A stretch of 64,000 nucleotides of DNA from Heyndrickxia sporothermodurans (GCA_018333075.1 BORH01000005.1:186001-250000), one strand, 5' to 3'. Counted from the stretch's first letter, positions 36,975 to 45,526 are shown. Made by a program: numbers and translations. The notes: generated by a model from the letters alone, not told the origin.

Positions 36975-37162
36975 TGTCTGCTGTGTCTAACTCAACCAGC
37001 AGTTGACTAGCGTACTTCAGGACTCCTCCCAACGATAATCGGGCATCGATTCGCCTTTTAGTCACCCGCGTTTCCTTTATCTCAATCGAAGTCCTTTTCG
37101 GGAAAATTTGAACTACAATTTTCCTAGTACGTTGATGAGCAAGGCGCCCAGCGCTTTTTTTT
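36975..37162 (+). other. GC-richer structured block ending in a terminator; candidate ncRNA or transposon remnant
   Basis: The 406-base gap from 36892 to 37297 holds this block plus the left end of the insertion sequence. Helices seen: CTAACTCAAC/GTTGACTAG (36987-36996 with 37002-37010); AGCGTAC/GTACGTT (37009-37015 with 37127-37133); AGGACT/AGTCCT (37019-37024 with 37090-37095) stacked on TCGATT/AATCGA (37046-37051 with 37084-37089); GGAAAATT/AATTTTCC (37101-37108 with 37117-37124). A final AAGGCGC/GCGCTTT hairpin (37141-37157) runs into eight Ts. Base composition differs from the surroundings. The minus strand also has a short open frame (KRRIDARLSLGG...). I do not recognise a family. Confidence 0.4.
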
Positions 37163-37169
37163 AATGGTT

Positions 37170-37898
37170 TAGAAAACCCCTGGCTATGCCGGGGGTTCCA
37201 GAGAGCTTATAGCGTGGTATTAAAAAAACCTCACATCGTGGTAGGATAAAGTTGGTTTCCCGACCACTTTATCTCACCATAGAAGGAGGTATGCCCTGTG
37301 AAGGACATGAATAGTTTAGCACACACAACATGGAATTGTAAGTATCATGTAGTATTTGCCCCAAAGTACAGAAGGCAGATTATTTATGGAAAATATAAAA
37401 AGAGTATTGGGCAAATCATACGGGATTTATGTGAACGGAAAGGTGTAACAATTCATGAAGCAAATGCCTGTCCAGATCACATTATATGTTAGTCAGTATT
37501 CCGCCCAAATTAAGTGTATCTCAATTCATGGGTTATTTAAAAGGAAAAAGTAGCCTTATGATATTTGATCGACATGCCAATTTAAAGTATCGATACGGAA
37601 ATCGGAAATTCTGGTGTAGGGGCTTCTACGTTGATACAGTGGGCAGAAATAAGAAACAAATACAAGAATACATTAGAAATCAGCTAAAAGAAGACTATAT
37701 GGGTGATCAATTAACATTATTCGAAGAATATGCCCCATTTACAGGAGAGAAAATAAGAAGAAATAAAGAAATTCTTTAGAATTAGTGAGTGAATGTGGTG
37801 CAGGCGGGAAACCCCCTCAGTGGGCCTTTAGGCCAAGGCCGGTAACAGAGGCTTTCAGCCGTAGAGCAAACCACCAGTTTACACTGGTGGTTTTGATT
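37170..37898 (+). mobile_element. IS200-type insertion sequence (IS200/IS605 family, tnpA only)
   Basis: Single-gene element. Left end: hairpin AACCCCTGGC/GCCGGGGGTT (37175-37184 with 37188-37197). Before the gene a larger stem (GGATAAAGTTGGT with ACCACTTTATC, about 37242-37275) stands next to the ribosome site AAGGAGG and may hide it, as known for IS200. Right end: AAACCACCAGT/ACTGGTGGTTT (37868-37878 with 37883-37893), preceded by a GC-rich part with GGCCTTTAGGCC. Exact ends are estimates, since this family makes no target duplication. The next 200 bases, to mecB, show nothing I recognise. Confidence 0.82.
37298..37779 (+). pseudogene. tnpA: IS200 transposase TnpA, frameshifted
   Basis: HUH-type single-strand transposase. 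The first part (37298-37492) reads MKDMNSLAHTTWNCKYHVVF and on to ACPDHI, then hits TAG. The second part (37486-37779) continues in another frame as MLVSIPPKLSVSQFMGYLKG and includes the catalytic tyrosine region QIQEYIRNQ. Family members read CPDHIHMLVSIPP; here one base (a C) is missing after 37483. The deletion removes the second histidine of the H-x-H metal site and stops translation, so the copy cannot be active unless frameshifting occurs. Start is GTG. Confidence 0.88.
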
Positions 37899-38092
37899 TA
37901 AGAAGCATGCATAATTTCGTTTACGATAATGAGACAGGACCTTCAAGCATTTCTGATGATTTACAATGAATGCAATTAAAATGTAAATATACATAATAAT
38001 GCATTGATAAAAGATTAATCACTTTTTCTATGAACGTTCCCATTTAATTGACATAGTATGTGGATAGAAGCCGTATTCAGGGGGCGGAATAA

Positions 38093-38641
38093 ATGAAATT
38101 AGAACGTTTAGCAGGAAATAAAATTAAATATTCAATTACATTTGAAGAATTATCTGCTAAAGGATTTTTACAAGAAGAATTTGAGTCATTCATATGGTAT
38201 GATCTTTTTGATGAAATGGTGGAAATTGCTAAAAGGGAATACCATTGTGATATTCCTGATACAATCTCGATTGAAATATTTTCACTTAACTCCAAAGAAA
38301 TTGTTTTAATATTAACAATGGGAGAAGTAAAACAAGAGGGAAATCATGTAAATGAATTCATTGATTCAAAAATAAAAGGAACCGTTTTTATCTTTGAGTC
38401 GATTGAAGATATTATTTTACTAGCTTTTTGTTTAAAAAATCTACAAATTAATGCAAATTGTAAATTAGTATTATTTGAAGATAATTATTACTTAATTACT
38501 GCCAATGAGCATCCATTAATTATTCTTATTAAGGAGTATGGAAAAGAAGCAAATCTTTCAATTTCGCTTATTGAAGAATATGGGCATATTATTATTGAAA
38601 ATAATGCATTAGAACAATTAATCACCTATTTTAAAAATTAA
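38093..38641 (+). CDS. mecB: MecA-family adaptor protein (YpbH/MecB)
   Basis: Protein of 182 residues of the MecA/YpbH family, which links substrates to the ClpC unfoldase. The N-terminal domain (KLERLAGNKIKYSITFEELSAKG, about 1-75) would bind the substrate and the C-terminal domain (about 90-180, with FESIEDIILLAFCLKNLQ) would bind ClpC. It is slightly shorter and clearly diverged from B. subtilis YpbH. Place before gudB matches ypbH; the canonical mecA (next to yjbE/spx) would be elsewhere. The ribosome site is GGGGGCGG. Confidence 0.8.
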   Translation: MKLERLAGNKIKYSITFEELSAKGFLQEEFESFIWYDLFDEMVEIAKREYHCDIPDTISIEIFSLNSKEIVLILTMGEVKQEGNHVNEFIDSKIKGTVFIFESIEDIILLAFCLKNLQINANCKLVLFEDNYYLITANEHPLIILIKEYGKEANLSISLIEEYGHIIIENNALEQLITYFKN

Positions 38642-38651
38642 GGACGCTAGT

Positions 38652-38682
38652 TAGACCTGTGCAATTAACATGTACAGGTCTA
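38652..38682. repeat. Inverted repeat TAGACCTGT...ACAGGTCTA
   Basis: Nine-bp stem (38652-38660 with 38674-38682) after mecB. No T tract follows on plus (TAAAAAG), so it is a poor terminator in that direction. The same AGACCTGTAC core occurs at 41244-41278. Confidence 0.55.
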
Positions 38683-38766
38683 AAAAGAAAATGGACAGAA
38701 CTATTAATAGATAGCGAGATCCTTTTGTTAGCGTTTACAAAATTTTAAAAAGTATTGTTTTTAGTC

Positions 38767-38794
38767 TTGCATAAATACAGTAAAGGTGTATACT
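38767..38794 (+). promoter_or_regulatory. Candidate sigma-A promoter of gudB
   Basis: TTGCAT (38767-38772), a 16-base spacer and TATACT (38789-38794). It lies 51 bases before the gudB start. Confidence 0.55.
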
Positions 38795-38845
38795 ATGTCT
38801 GAGGATGAAACTCATTAATGAGTGATTTTTAGGAGGTTTGCAACA

Positions 38846-40123
38846 ATGGCAGCCGAGACGGGTGCAGATAATCAAGCATTAGAAGAAAAGCATGATGTGT
38901 TAAAATCAACACAAACAGTAATTCACAAAGCGTTAGAAAAATTAGGTTATCCAGAGGAAGTTTATGAATTATTAAAAGAACCGATTCGTATGCTAACTGT
39001 AAAAATACCTGTTCGCATGGATGATGGCTCTGTAAAAATCTTCACTGGTTACCGTGCTCAACACAATGATGCAGTAGGTCCTACAAAAGGTGGAATCCGT
39101 TTCCATCCTAATGTGACTGAAAAAGAAGTTAAAGCATTGTCTATTTGGATGACATTAAAATGTGGTATTGTTAATTTACCTTATGGTGGCGGTAAAGGTG
39201 GTATCATTTGTGATCCTCGTGAAATGTCATTTCGTGAGCTTGAAGCATTGAGTAGAGGTTATGTTCGTGCAATTAGTCAGATTGTAGGTCCAACGAAAGA
39301 TATTCCTGCTCCAGACGTATTTACGAATTCACAAATCATGGCCTGGATGATGGACGAGTATAGCCGTTTAAGAGAAAATGATGCACCAGGATTTATTACT
39401 GGTAAGCCTCTTGTATTAGGTGGATCACATGGTCGTGAATCTGCTACTGCCAAAGGTGTAACGATTTGTATTCGCGAAGCAGCTAAAAAGCGTGGAATTA
39501 ATTTAGAAGGGGCAAGAGTAGTTGTACAAGGCTTTGGTAATGCGGGAAGCTTCCTTTCTAAGTTTATGCATGATGCCGGTGCAAAAGTAATTGGTATCTC
39601 TGATGCATATGGTGCTCTTTATGATCCTAATGGTTTAGATATTGATTATTTACTTGATCGTCGTGATAGCTTTGGAACCGTAACCAAATTATTTGACAAT
39701 ACCATTTCAAATAAAGAATTACTTGAATTAGATTGTGATATTTTAGTTCCTGCAGCAATTGAAAATCAAATTACAGAAGAAAATGCACATAATATTCGTG
39801 CTAAAATTGTGGTAGAAGCTGCAAACGGTCCTACTACTCTTGAAGCAACGCAAATATTGACTGATAGAGGTATTTTATTAGTACCTGATGTATTAGCTTC
39901 AGCTGGAGGAGTAACCGTTTCATACTTTGAATGGGTACAAAACAATCAGGGTTATTATTGGACTGAAGAAGAAATTGATGAAAAGCTTGAAAAAGTTTTG
40001 GTTCATTCATTTGAAAGTGTTTATAATACTTCTGAAACAAGAAGAGTAGATATGAGACTTGCCGCATATATGGTAGGTGTAAGAAAATCAGCTGAGGCTT
40101 CACGCTTCAGAGGATGGATATAA
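38846..40123 (+). CDS. gudB: NAD-specific glutamate dehydrogenase GudB
   Basis: Catabolic glutamate dehydrogenase (425 residues, hexamer) that oxidises glutamate to 2-oxoglutarate and ammonium. The catalytic lysine is in LPYGGGKGGI (near residue 116). PAPDVFTNSQIMAWMMDEY and the Rossmann loop GFGNAGS (near 230) are clear. A frame start at 38822 is upstream of the AGGAGG site, so ATG at 38846 is used. The 9-base duplication that inactivates gudB in B. subtilis 168 is not present, so the enzyme should be active. Confidence 0.96.
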   Translation: MAAETGADNQALEEKHDVLKSTQTVIHKALEKLGYPEEVYELLKEPIRMLTVKIPVRMDDGSVKIFTGYRAQHNDAVGPTKGGIRFHPNVTEKEVKALSIWMTLKCGIVNLPYGGGKGGIICDPREMSFRELEALSRGYVRAISQIVGPTKDIPAPDVFTNSQIMAWMMDEYSRLRENDAPGFITGKPLVLGGSHGRESATAKGVTICIREAAKKRGINLEGARVVVQGFGNAGSFLSKFMHDAGAKVIGISDAYGALYDPNGLDIDYLLDRRDSFGTVTKLFDNTISNKELLELDCDILVPAAIENQITEENAHNIRAKIVVEAANGPTTLEATQILTDRGILLVPDVLASAGGVTVSYFEWVQNNQGYYWTEEEIDEKLEKVLVHSFESVYNTSETRRVDMRLAAYMVGVRKSAEASRFRGWI

Positions 40124-40177
40124 TTCCCTTACTTAAAACTAATCATTATTAAAGTCTTAATTTATTGCAGCAATTTG

Positions 40178-40218
40178 AAAAATCTCCTATCATAATGATG
40201 GGAGATTTTTTATTTTTT
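40178..40218 (+). terminator. Intrinsic terminator after gudB
   Basis: A 15-bp stem with one G-U pair (40178-40192 with 40196-40210; core AATCTCC/GGAGATT) followed by a T-rich run. Confidence 0.9.
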
Positions 40219-40275
40219 TCCCAAAAAGTTCTGTTTTATTGGAGATAATAAAATGGAAATTAGAGGTGAGCTAAC

Positions 40276-41241
40276 ATGCAGATGGAAAATTGCATTATAG
40301 TTGGAGGAGGTCCGTGCGGTCTTGCTACTGCGATCGCACTTAAAGATAGAGGCAAAAACCCATTAATCATTGAAAAAGGAAATATTGTGAATGCAATTTA
40401 TCATTATCCGACACACCAAACATTTTTTAGTTCAAGTGAAAAGCTTGAAATTGGTGATATCCCGTTTGTTAATGAAAATCTAAAACCAAAACGAAATCAA
40501 GCATTAACTTATTACCGTGAAGTAACAAAGCGGAAAAAGCTACGAATTAATCGTTTCGAAGAAGTGACAAAGGTTGAAAAACAAACGAATGGATCATTTG
40601 TAATAAGTACTTCAAATAATGTCTATAGTGCTCAACATGTTATTATTGCTACAGGATATTATGATCATCCAAACTATATGAATATTCCAGGTGAAAATTT
40701 ACCTAAGGTTTTTCATTATTTTAAAGAAGCACATCCTTATTTTGATACGAAAGTAACAGTTATTGGTGGAAAGAACTCAGCAGTTGATGCAGCTATTGAA
40801 TTAAATAAGGTAGGTGCACATGTTACCGTACTTTATAGAGGTTCTGAGTATTCTAAAAGTGTAAAGCCATGGATATTACCCGAATTTGATGCTTTAGTTA
40901 GAAAAGGGGAAATCCATATGGAATTTGATGCAAATACATTGGAAATTACTGAGAATAGTGTAATATACAAGGTTAATAATAAAATGAAAGAAATAGAAAA
41001 TGATTATGTATTTGCCATGACTGGTTATCATCCAGATCACTCATTTTTGAAGAAAATGGGAGTGAATATTGATCCGATTACTGGAAAACCGGAATTCAAT
41101 CAAGATACTATGGAAACAAATGTTCAAGGAATCTATATTGCTGGTGTAATTGCTGCTGGTAATAATGCAAATGAAATTTTTATTGAGAATGGAAGATTTC
41201 ATGGAGAATTAATCGCTTCATCACTTGAAAGTAAAGAGTAG
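40276..41241 (+). CDS. ypdA: Bacillithiol disulfide reductase YpdA (Bdr)
   Basis: Flavoprotein of 321 residues that uses NADPH to reduce bacillithiol disulfide, keeping the low-molecular-weight thiol pool reduced. FAD motif IIVGGGPCGLATAIAL at the start includes the active-site cysteine (Cys14) in the GGGPCG signature. The second Rossmann motif VTVIGGKNSAVDAA (near residue 160) would bind NADPH, and GIYIAGVIAAG near the end closes the FAD site. Presence implies bacillithiol synthesis in this organism. Stands alone between terminators, divergent-end to ansA. Confidence 0.94.
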   Translation: MQMENCIIVGGGPCGLATAIALKDRGKNPLIIEKGNIVNAIYHYPTHQTFFSSSEKLEIGDIPFVNENLKPKRNQALTYYREVTKRKKLRINRFEEVTKVEKQTNGSFVISTSNNVYSAQHVIIATGYYDHPNYMNIPGENLPKVFHYFKEAHPYFDTKVTVIGGKNSAVDAAIELNKVGAHVTVLYRGSEYSKSVKPWILPEFDALVRKGEIHMEFDANTLEITENSVIYKVNNKMKEIENDYVFAMTGYHPDHSFLKKMGVNIDPITGKPEFNQDTMETNVQGIYIAGVIAAGNNANEIFIENGRFHGELIASSLESKE

Positions 41242-41243
41242 AA

Positions 41244-41278
41244 AGAGACCTGTACTGAAATTTTCTGTACAGGTCTCT
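41244..41278. terminator. Two-way hairpin between ypdA and ansA
   Basis: AGAGACCTGTAC pairs with GTACAGGTCTCT (41244-41255 with 41267-41278). It lies between convergent genes; moderately T-rich bases follow on plus. Its core repeats the inverted repeat at 38652. Confidence 0.72.
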
Positions 41279-41334
41279 ACATATTTGTCTATTTCTTTAA
41301 AAAATAATCTTATTATTCATTTTATAGTCTAGAA

Positions 41335-42303
41335 TTAATGGAACATATCTTCAATGAATTTCATATTATTTGTATGTGATAATCCAATTAATAATTTTAT
41401 TCTTGCTTTTTGTCCATTCAGTCCGTTTGAAAAAATAGCACCCATTTCTCTCAAATATTTTCCTCCACCATCATAACCATAAACATCCTGAGCAATTCCG
41501 TTAAAGCACCGTGACACAATAATAACAGGGATGTTAACATCTATTAAAGCTTTTATTCCTTCAACTGTTGCAGGAGGTAGATTACCTTGACCTAAAGCTT
41601 CCACTACTAAACCATCGAAGTTTAACTCTTTAATCGCATAAAAAAGAAGTGAATCCATACCTGCATGAGCTTTTAATAATGCAACTTGTTTTGTAATTTG
41701 GTCTATCTTATAATTTTCTTTTAAGGTTGGCTGATTATGAAAAAATATTCCTTGCTTTGTAACAATTCCTATAGGTCCATATTGCGGACTTTGAAAAGTA
41801 GACACATTACTAGTATGTGTTTTTGTTACATTTTTTGCAGTATGAATTTCATCATTTAATACAACTAATACACCTTTTTCTCTAGCATCATCACAAGCAG
41901 CAACACGAATCGAAGTAATTAAGTTATATAAACCATCCGAACCTACTTCATTACTAGATCTCATTGCACCAGTTACAACAATCGGTATATTTAAGCCTAG
42001 TGTAAGATCAAGAAAATAAGCAGTTTCTTCTAATGTATCAGTACCGTGTGTAATAACAATTCCATCAATGTCTTTTTGATTGATTTCATCAAGTATTAAT
42101 TTTTTTATTTGAAGCATTTCTGTCATTGTGATATGTGGGGATGGCAGATTAAAAGGTTCTTTTATAATGATATTTGCTAAATTTGATAATCCCATTGTGT
42201 GGCTAGATAATGGATTTTCATTACCAGGCTTTACAGCACCAGTCTTATCTTCAAACATTGAAATTGTTCCACCTGTATGAATAACTAAGATGTCTTTTTT
42301 CAT
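41335..42303 (-). CDS. ansA: L-asparaginase
   Basis: Type I (cytosolic) asparaginase, 322 residues. First active-site motif VIHTGGTISM (Thr12-type nucleophile region); second motif ITHGTDTLEETAYFL (near residue 85). SSNEVGSDGLYNL and GQGNLPP also fit. No signal peptide. A frame start at 42318 overlaps the GGGGGT ribosome site, so the ATG at 42303 is used. On the minus strand between ypdA and prsW, while in B. subtilis ansAB lies elsewhere next to its own repressor. Confidence 0.94.
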   Translation of the reverse strand: MKKDILVIHTGGTISMFEDKTGAVKPGNENPLSSHTMGLSNLANIIIKEPFNLPSPHITMTEMLQIKKLILDEINQKDIDGIVITHGTDTLEETAYFLDLTLGLNIPIVVTGAMRSSNEVGSDGLYNLITSIRVAACDDAREKGVLVVLNDEIHTAKNVTKTHTSNVSTFQSPQYGPIGIVTKQGIFFHNQPTLKENYKIDQITKQVALLKAHAGMDSLLFYAIKELNFDGLVVEALGQGNLPPATVEGIKALIDVNIPVIIVSRCFNGIAQDVYGYDGGGKYLREMGAIFSNGLNGQKARIKLLIGLSHTNNMKFIEDMFH

Positions 42304-42413
42304 TAAATATACCCCCAATAGTTATATTAATTTTCCAAATTTTGAAAAGGATATTTTCTTTCTTCAGTATACATGATACGATTAAGAAAACGTAAAAGAA
42401 ATGAGGAAGACAG

Positions 42414-43118
42414 ATGCTGGTAATTTTATCAGCGGGAATTGCACCAGGATTAGCTTTACTTAGTTACTTTTATCTAAGAGATCAATATGAATATGAGCCC
42501 ATTTTATCAGTATTTAAAGCCTTTTTATTTGGTGCTTTTCTTACGTTCCCAATCATGTTTATTCAGCATGTTTTGACAACAGAACATGTGTTTCAAGGTC
42601 ATGTTTTTAATGCATTTATTAATATAGCATTATTAGAGGAATTTTTTAAATGGTTTATCCTCTTTTTTGCTGTCTATCAGCATGAAGATTTTAATGAACC
42701 ATATGATGGAATTGTCTATGGTGCAAGTGTTTCCCTTGGATTTGCAACAGTAGAAAATATTTTATATTTATTAGCGGATGGAGTAGGAACAGCTTTTGGT
42801 AGAGCGTTATTACCCGTCTCAAGTCATGCACTTTTTGGAGTAATAATGGGGTATTATTTAGGAAAAGCAAAATTTTCAACGAATAAAAAAATTAAGAGAA
42901 CATTGTTCTTTTCCTTTATTGTTCCGTTACTACTACATGGTTTTTATGACTATATACTTCTTGCAAAGACGAAATGGATATACTATATGATTCCTTTTAT
43001 GCTATTTCTTTGGTGGCTAGCATTAAAGAAAGTGAAGCAAGCACATATTCTATCGAAAAAACATCATGAAAAAAATATATTTAAAAATAGAAATTCAACC
43101 ATTGATACAATCGGATGA
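42414..43118 (+). CDS. prsW: PrsW, intramembrane protease
   Basis: Polytopic membrane protease (234 residues, about eight segments). In B. subtilis PrsW (YpdC) makes the first cut in anti-sigma factor RsiW, leading to release of sigma-W under envelope stress. The catalytic glutamate pair is in [10 protein letters not shown] (near residue 71), with [19 protein letters not shown] and [17 protein letters not shown] following. GAGGAAG precedes the ATG. The place between gudB/ypdA and sleB is as in B. subtilis. A terminator overlaps its end. Confidence 0.94.
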   Translation: MLVILSAGIAPGLALLSYFYLRDQYEYEPILSVFKAFLFGAFLTFPIMFIQHVLTTEHVFQGHVFNAFINIALLEEFFKWFILFFAVYQHEDFNEPYDGIVYGASVSLGFATVENILYLLADGVGTAFGRALLPVSSHALFGVIMGYYLGKAKFSTNKKIKRTLFFSFIVPLLLHGFYDYILLAKTKWIYYMIPFMLFLWWLALKKVKQAHILSKKHHEKNIFKNRNSTIDTIG

Positions 43119-43138
43119 CTCATCCGGTTGTTTTTTTT
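43107..43138 (+). terminator. Intrinsic terminator at the end of prsW
   Basis: ACAATCGGATGA pairs with TCATCCGGTTGT (43107-43118 with 43120-43131, one G-U), enclosing the stop codon, then a T tract. Confidence 0.85.
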
Positions 43139-43169
43139 GTAAACAATTTTATACTTCCTTCTTTTTTTT

Positions 43170-43198
43170 GCATAAAATCCCTCTCGGTACAAAAACTA
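43170..43198 (+). promoter_or_regulatory. Candidate sigma-G promoter of sleB-ypeB
   Basis: GCATA (43170-43174) fits the sigma-G -35 fully; after 17 bases AAAACTA (43192-43198) fits the -10 (CATNMTA) at five of seven. sleB is a sigma-G gene in B. subtilis. Confidence 0.45.
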
Positions 43199-43235
43199 GC
43201 TATAATCTAATTCAAATTTTGGAGGTTTAGGCAAA

Positions 43236-44138
43236 ATGAAGTATAGCACTATTTTTAAAATATTGTTCGTGTTCATCCTTTGTCTCACAACCTTAACAGT
43301 TTCTAAAGAAAAGGATTCAGTTCAAGCTTTTACGAATCAGGTAATCCAAAAAGGAGCTGTCGGTGATGATGTTATCGAGTTACAAGCAAGATTACAAAAT
43401 ATTGGTTTTTATAAAGGGAAAATTGATGGAGTATTCGGTTGGGGGACATACTGGGCATTACGTAATTTTCAAAATGATTTTGGATTAAAGATTGACGGTC
43501 TTGCAGGTACTAAGACAAAAGCCAAACTAGTAAAAGCATCAAATTACAATAAACAATTTGTCATGGATCAAATAAGAAAAGGAAATGAGTTTACTTATTA
43601 TGGTGGTGTGGATATATCTAAACAGATTAAACCTAAAGCACCAGCAAAAACTCCTGCTAAAGCACCAACTAAAGCACCAACTAAAGCACCAACTAAAGCA
43701 CCAACTAAAGCACCAACTAAAGCACCTGCAAAAGGTATAACTACAACATCAAATGCGACTGCTGCAAATGTACCAAATGGATTTTCTCAAAATGATATTC
43801 AGCTAATGGCAAATGCGGTTTATGGAGAATCAAGAGGGGAGCCGTATGAAGGTCAAGTTGCAGTTGCAGCTGTTATTTTAAATAGAGTTGAAAGTTCATC
43901 CTTTCCGAATTCTGTATCTGGTGTCATTTTTGAACCAGGGGCTTTTACAGCGGTAGCAGATGGACAAATTTGGTTAACACCGAATGATTTAGCAAAAAAA
44001 GCTGTTATCGATGCAATAAATGGTTGGGATCCTACAGGTAATGCTCTCTATTATTTTAATCCTGTAACAGCAACGAGTAAATGGATTTGGTCAAGACCAC
44101 AAATAAAACAAATAGGGAAACACATATTTTGTATGTAA
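43236..44138 (+). CDS. sleB: Spore cortex-lytic enzyme SleB
   Basis: Lytic transglycosylase that degrades cortex peptidoglycan containing muramic lactam during germination (300 residues). Signal peptide at about 1-30. Peptidoglycan-binding domain at about 38-95 (VIELQARLQNIGFYKGKIDGV). Then a lysine, alanine, proline and threonine linker with five exact KAPT copies (about 142-161). The catalytic Hydrolase_2 domain is at about 185-300, with the glutamate in NAVYGESRGEPYEGQ. In B. subtilis it is held in the dormant spore together with YpeB, the next gene. Confidence 0.95.
   Translation: MKYSTIFKILFVFILCLTTLTVSKEKDSVQAFTNQVIQKGAVGDDVIELQARLQNIGFYKGKIDGVFGWGTYWALRNFQNDFGLKIDGLAGTKTKAKLVKASNYNKQFVMDQIRKGNEFTYYGGVDISKQIKPKAPAKTPAKAPTKAPTKAPTKAPTKAPTKAPAKGITTTSNATAANVPNGFSQNDIQLMANAVYGESRGEPYEGQVAVAAVILNRVESSSFPNSVSGVIFEPGAFTAVADGQIWLTPNDLAKKAVIDAINGWDPTGNALYYFNPVTATSKWIWSRPQIKQIGKHIFCM
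43659..43718 (+). repeat. Five exact 12-bp tandem repeats in sleB
   Basis: AAAGCACCAACT occurs five times without change, with degenerate copies on either side (43629-43658 and 43719-43730). It encodes KAPT repeats in the linker between the two SleB domains. Copy number is likely to vary between strains. Confidence 0.93.
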
Positions 44139-44153
44139 GGGGTGAAAGAAAAA

Positions 44154-45503
44154 ATGATTAGAGGAATTTTAATTACCGTACTTACACTCGGAGTAATTGG
44201 TACTGGAGTGTGGGGATATCAAGAACATCGAGAAAAAAATGCCATTTTAATTAATGCTGAAAATAATTATCAAAGAGCCTTTCATGATTTAGCATTCCAA
44301 ATGGATACACTTCATGACAAAATAGGAACAACTTTGGCAATGAATTCGAGAAAATCGCTTTCTCCAGCACTTGCTGATGTTTGGAGATTAACATCTGAAG
44401 CGCATAGTAGTGTAGGGCAGCTCCCTCTTACTTTGCTACCATTTAACAAAACAGAAGAGTTTTTATCAAAAATAGGGAATTTTAGCTATCGCACAGCTGT
44501 AAGAGATCTTGATAAAGAACCTCTCTCAAATGATGAATACGGTACACTGAAAAAATTATATTCTCAAAGTACTAATATACAAAACGAACTGAGAAAAGTT
44601 CAACATTTAGCTTTAAAAAACAATCTCCGTTGGATGGATGTAGAAATGGCATTAGCAACCGGAAAAGAAGCTGCTGATAATACAATAATTGATGGCTTTA
44701 AAACAGTGGATAAAACGGTTAAAGGCTACGATGAATCTAATATGAGTGACCCATCTTTAGTTAGCTTTCAAAAAAATAATCAAAATTTCGAAAAGGCCTC
44801 AGGAGAAACAATTAGTAAACAAAGGGCTATACAACTTGCGAAAAAATATACAAATATTACCAATCCTACAAAAGTAAAAGTAACTCAAAATGGAAAAGGT
44901 GCACAATATGGATTTTATAGTGTCACCTTAGCAGATAGTAAAGGGAACGAAGCAAATATAGATCTTACAAAAAAAGGTGGACATCCAATCTACTTTATCG
45001 ATAGAAGGGATATTACTAAGCAGAAGCTAAGTTTAAATGATGGAATGAACCAAGCGGTGAAATTTTTGAAGGAAAATAATTTTGACAAAATGGAAGCTTA
45101 TGAAACTACACAATATGACGCTGTAGGTGTATATTCATTTGCAATTAAAGAACAAGGTGTATTTATCTATCCAGAAACGTTAAAAATTAAGGTTGCCTTA
45201 GATAATGGCCAAGTGATTGGCTTTACGGCTCAAGATTTATTACTAAACAAAAAACCAAGGACAATAGCTAAGCCAAAAATTACAAAAAAAGATGCTAGAG
45301 GATTTATAAATCCAAAATTAAATGTAATGGAGGATCATCTAGCGATAATAGCCAATGATTTAGGAAAAGAGGTTCTTTGTTATGAGTTTTATGGAACATT
45401 AAACAATGATACGTATCGGATCTTTATTAACGCAGAAAATGGGAATGAAGAAAAAGTAGAGAAACTGAAAAATGCGGAAAAAATTTATGATAATACACTT
45501 TAA
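44154..45503 (+). CDS. ypeB: Germination protein YpeB
   Basis: Needed for SleB to be placed and kept stable in the spore (449 residues). One N-terminal membrane anchor (residues 3-22), a helical N-terminal domain (to about 215; LRWMDVEMALATGKEAADN) and C-terminal PepSY-type domains (about 215-450; ISKQRAIQLAKKYTNI, LNDGMNQAVKFLKENNF). A GTG at 44142 overlaps the AAGGGG ribosome site; the family start MIRGILI gives 44154. Fifteen bases after sleB and surely co-transcribed. Confidence 0.94.
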   Translation: MIRGILITVLTLGVIGTGVWGYQEHREKNAILINAENNYQRAFHDLAFQMDTLHDKIGTTLAMNSRKSLSPALADVWRLTSEAHSSVGQLPLTLLPFNKTEEFLSKIGNFSYRTAVRDLDKEPLSNDEYGTLKKLYSQSTNIQNELRKVQHLALKNNLRWMDVEMALATGKEAADNTIIDGFKTVDKTVKGYDESNMSDPSLVSFQKNNQNFEKASGETISKQRAIQLAKKYTNITNPTKVKVTQNGKGAQYGFYSVTLADSKGNEANIDLTKKGGHPIYFIDRRDITKQKLSLNDGMNQAVKFLKENNFDKMEAYETTQYDAVGVYSFAIKEQGVFIYPETLKIKVALDNGQVIGFTAQDLLLNKKPRTIAKPKITKKDARGFINPKLNVMEDHLAIIANDLGKEVLCYEFYGTLNNDTYRIFINAENGNEEKVEKLKNAEKIYDNTL

Positions 45504-45526
45504 TGAAAACCATGTCTTTCAAAATA

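Noticed and set aside
36844-37065. Minus-strand open frame with KRRIDARLSLGGVLKYASQLL
   Set aside because: No ribosome site, overlaps the end of the CBS gene and its terminator, and the sequence is better explained by the paired stems of the structured block. Kept only as a note there.
37782-37994. 70-codon minus-strand frame at the right end of the insertion sequence
   Set aside because: It covers the GC-rich hairpins of the right end, which account for the open frame.
43659-43718. Short tandem repeats considered as CRISPR or VNTR outside genes
   Set aside because: The units are 12 bp without spacers and in frame inside sleB, so they are coding repeats.
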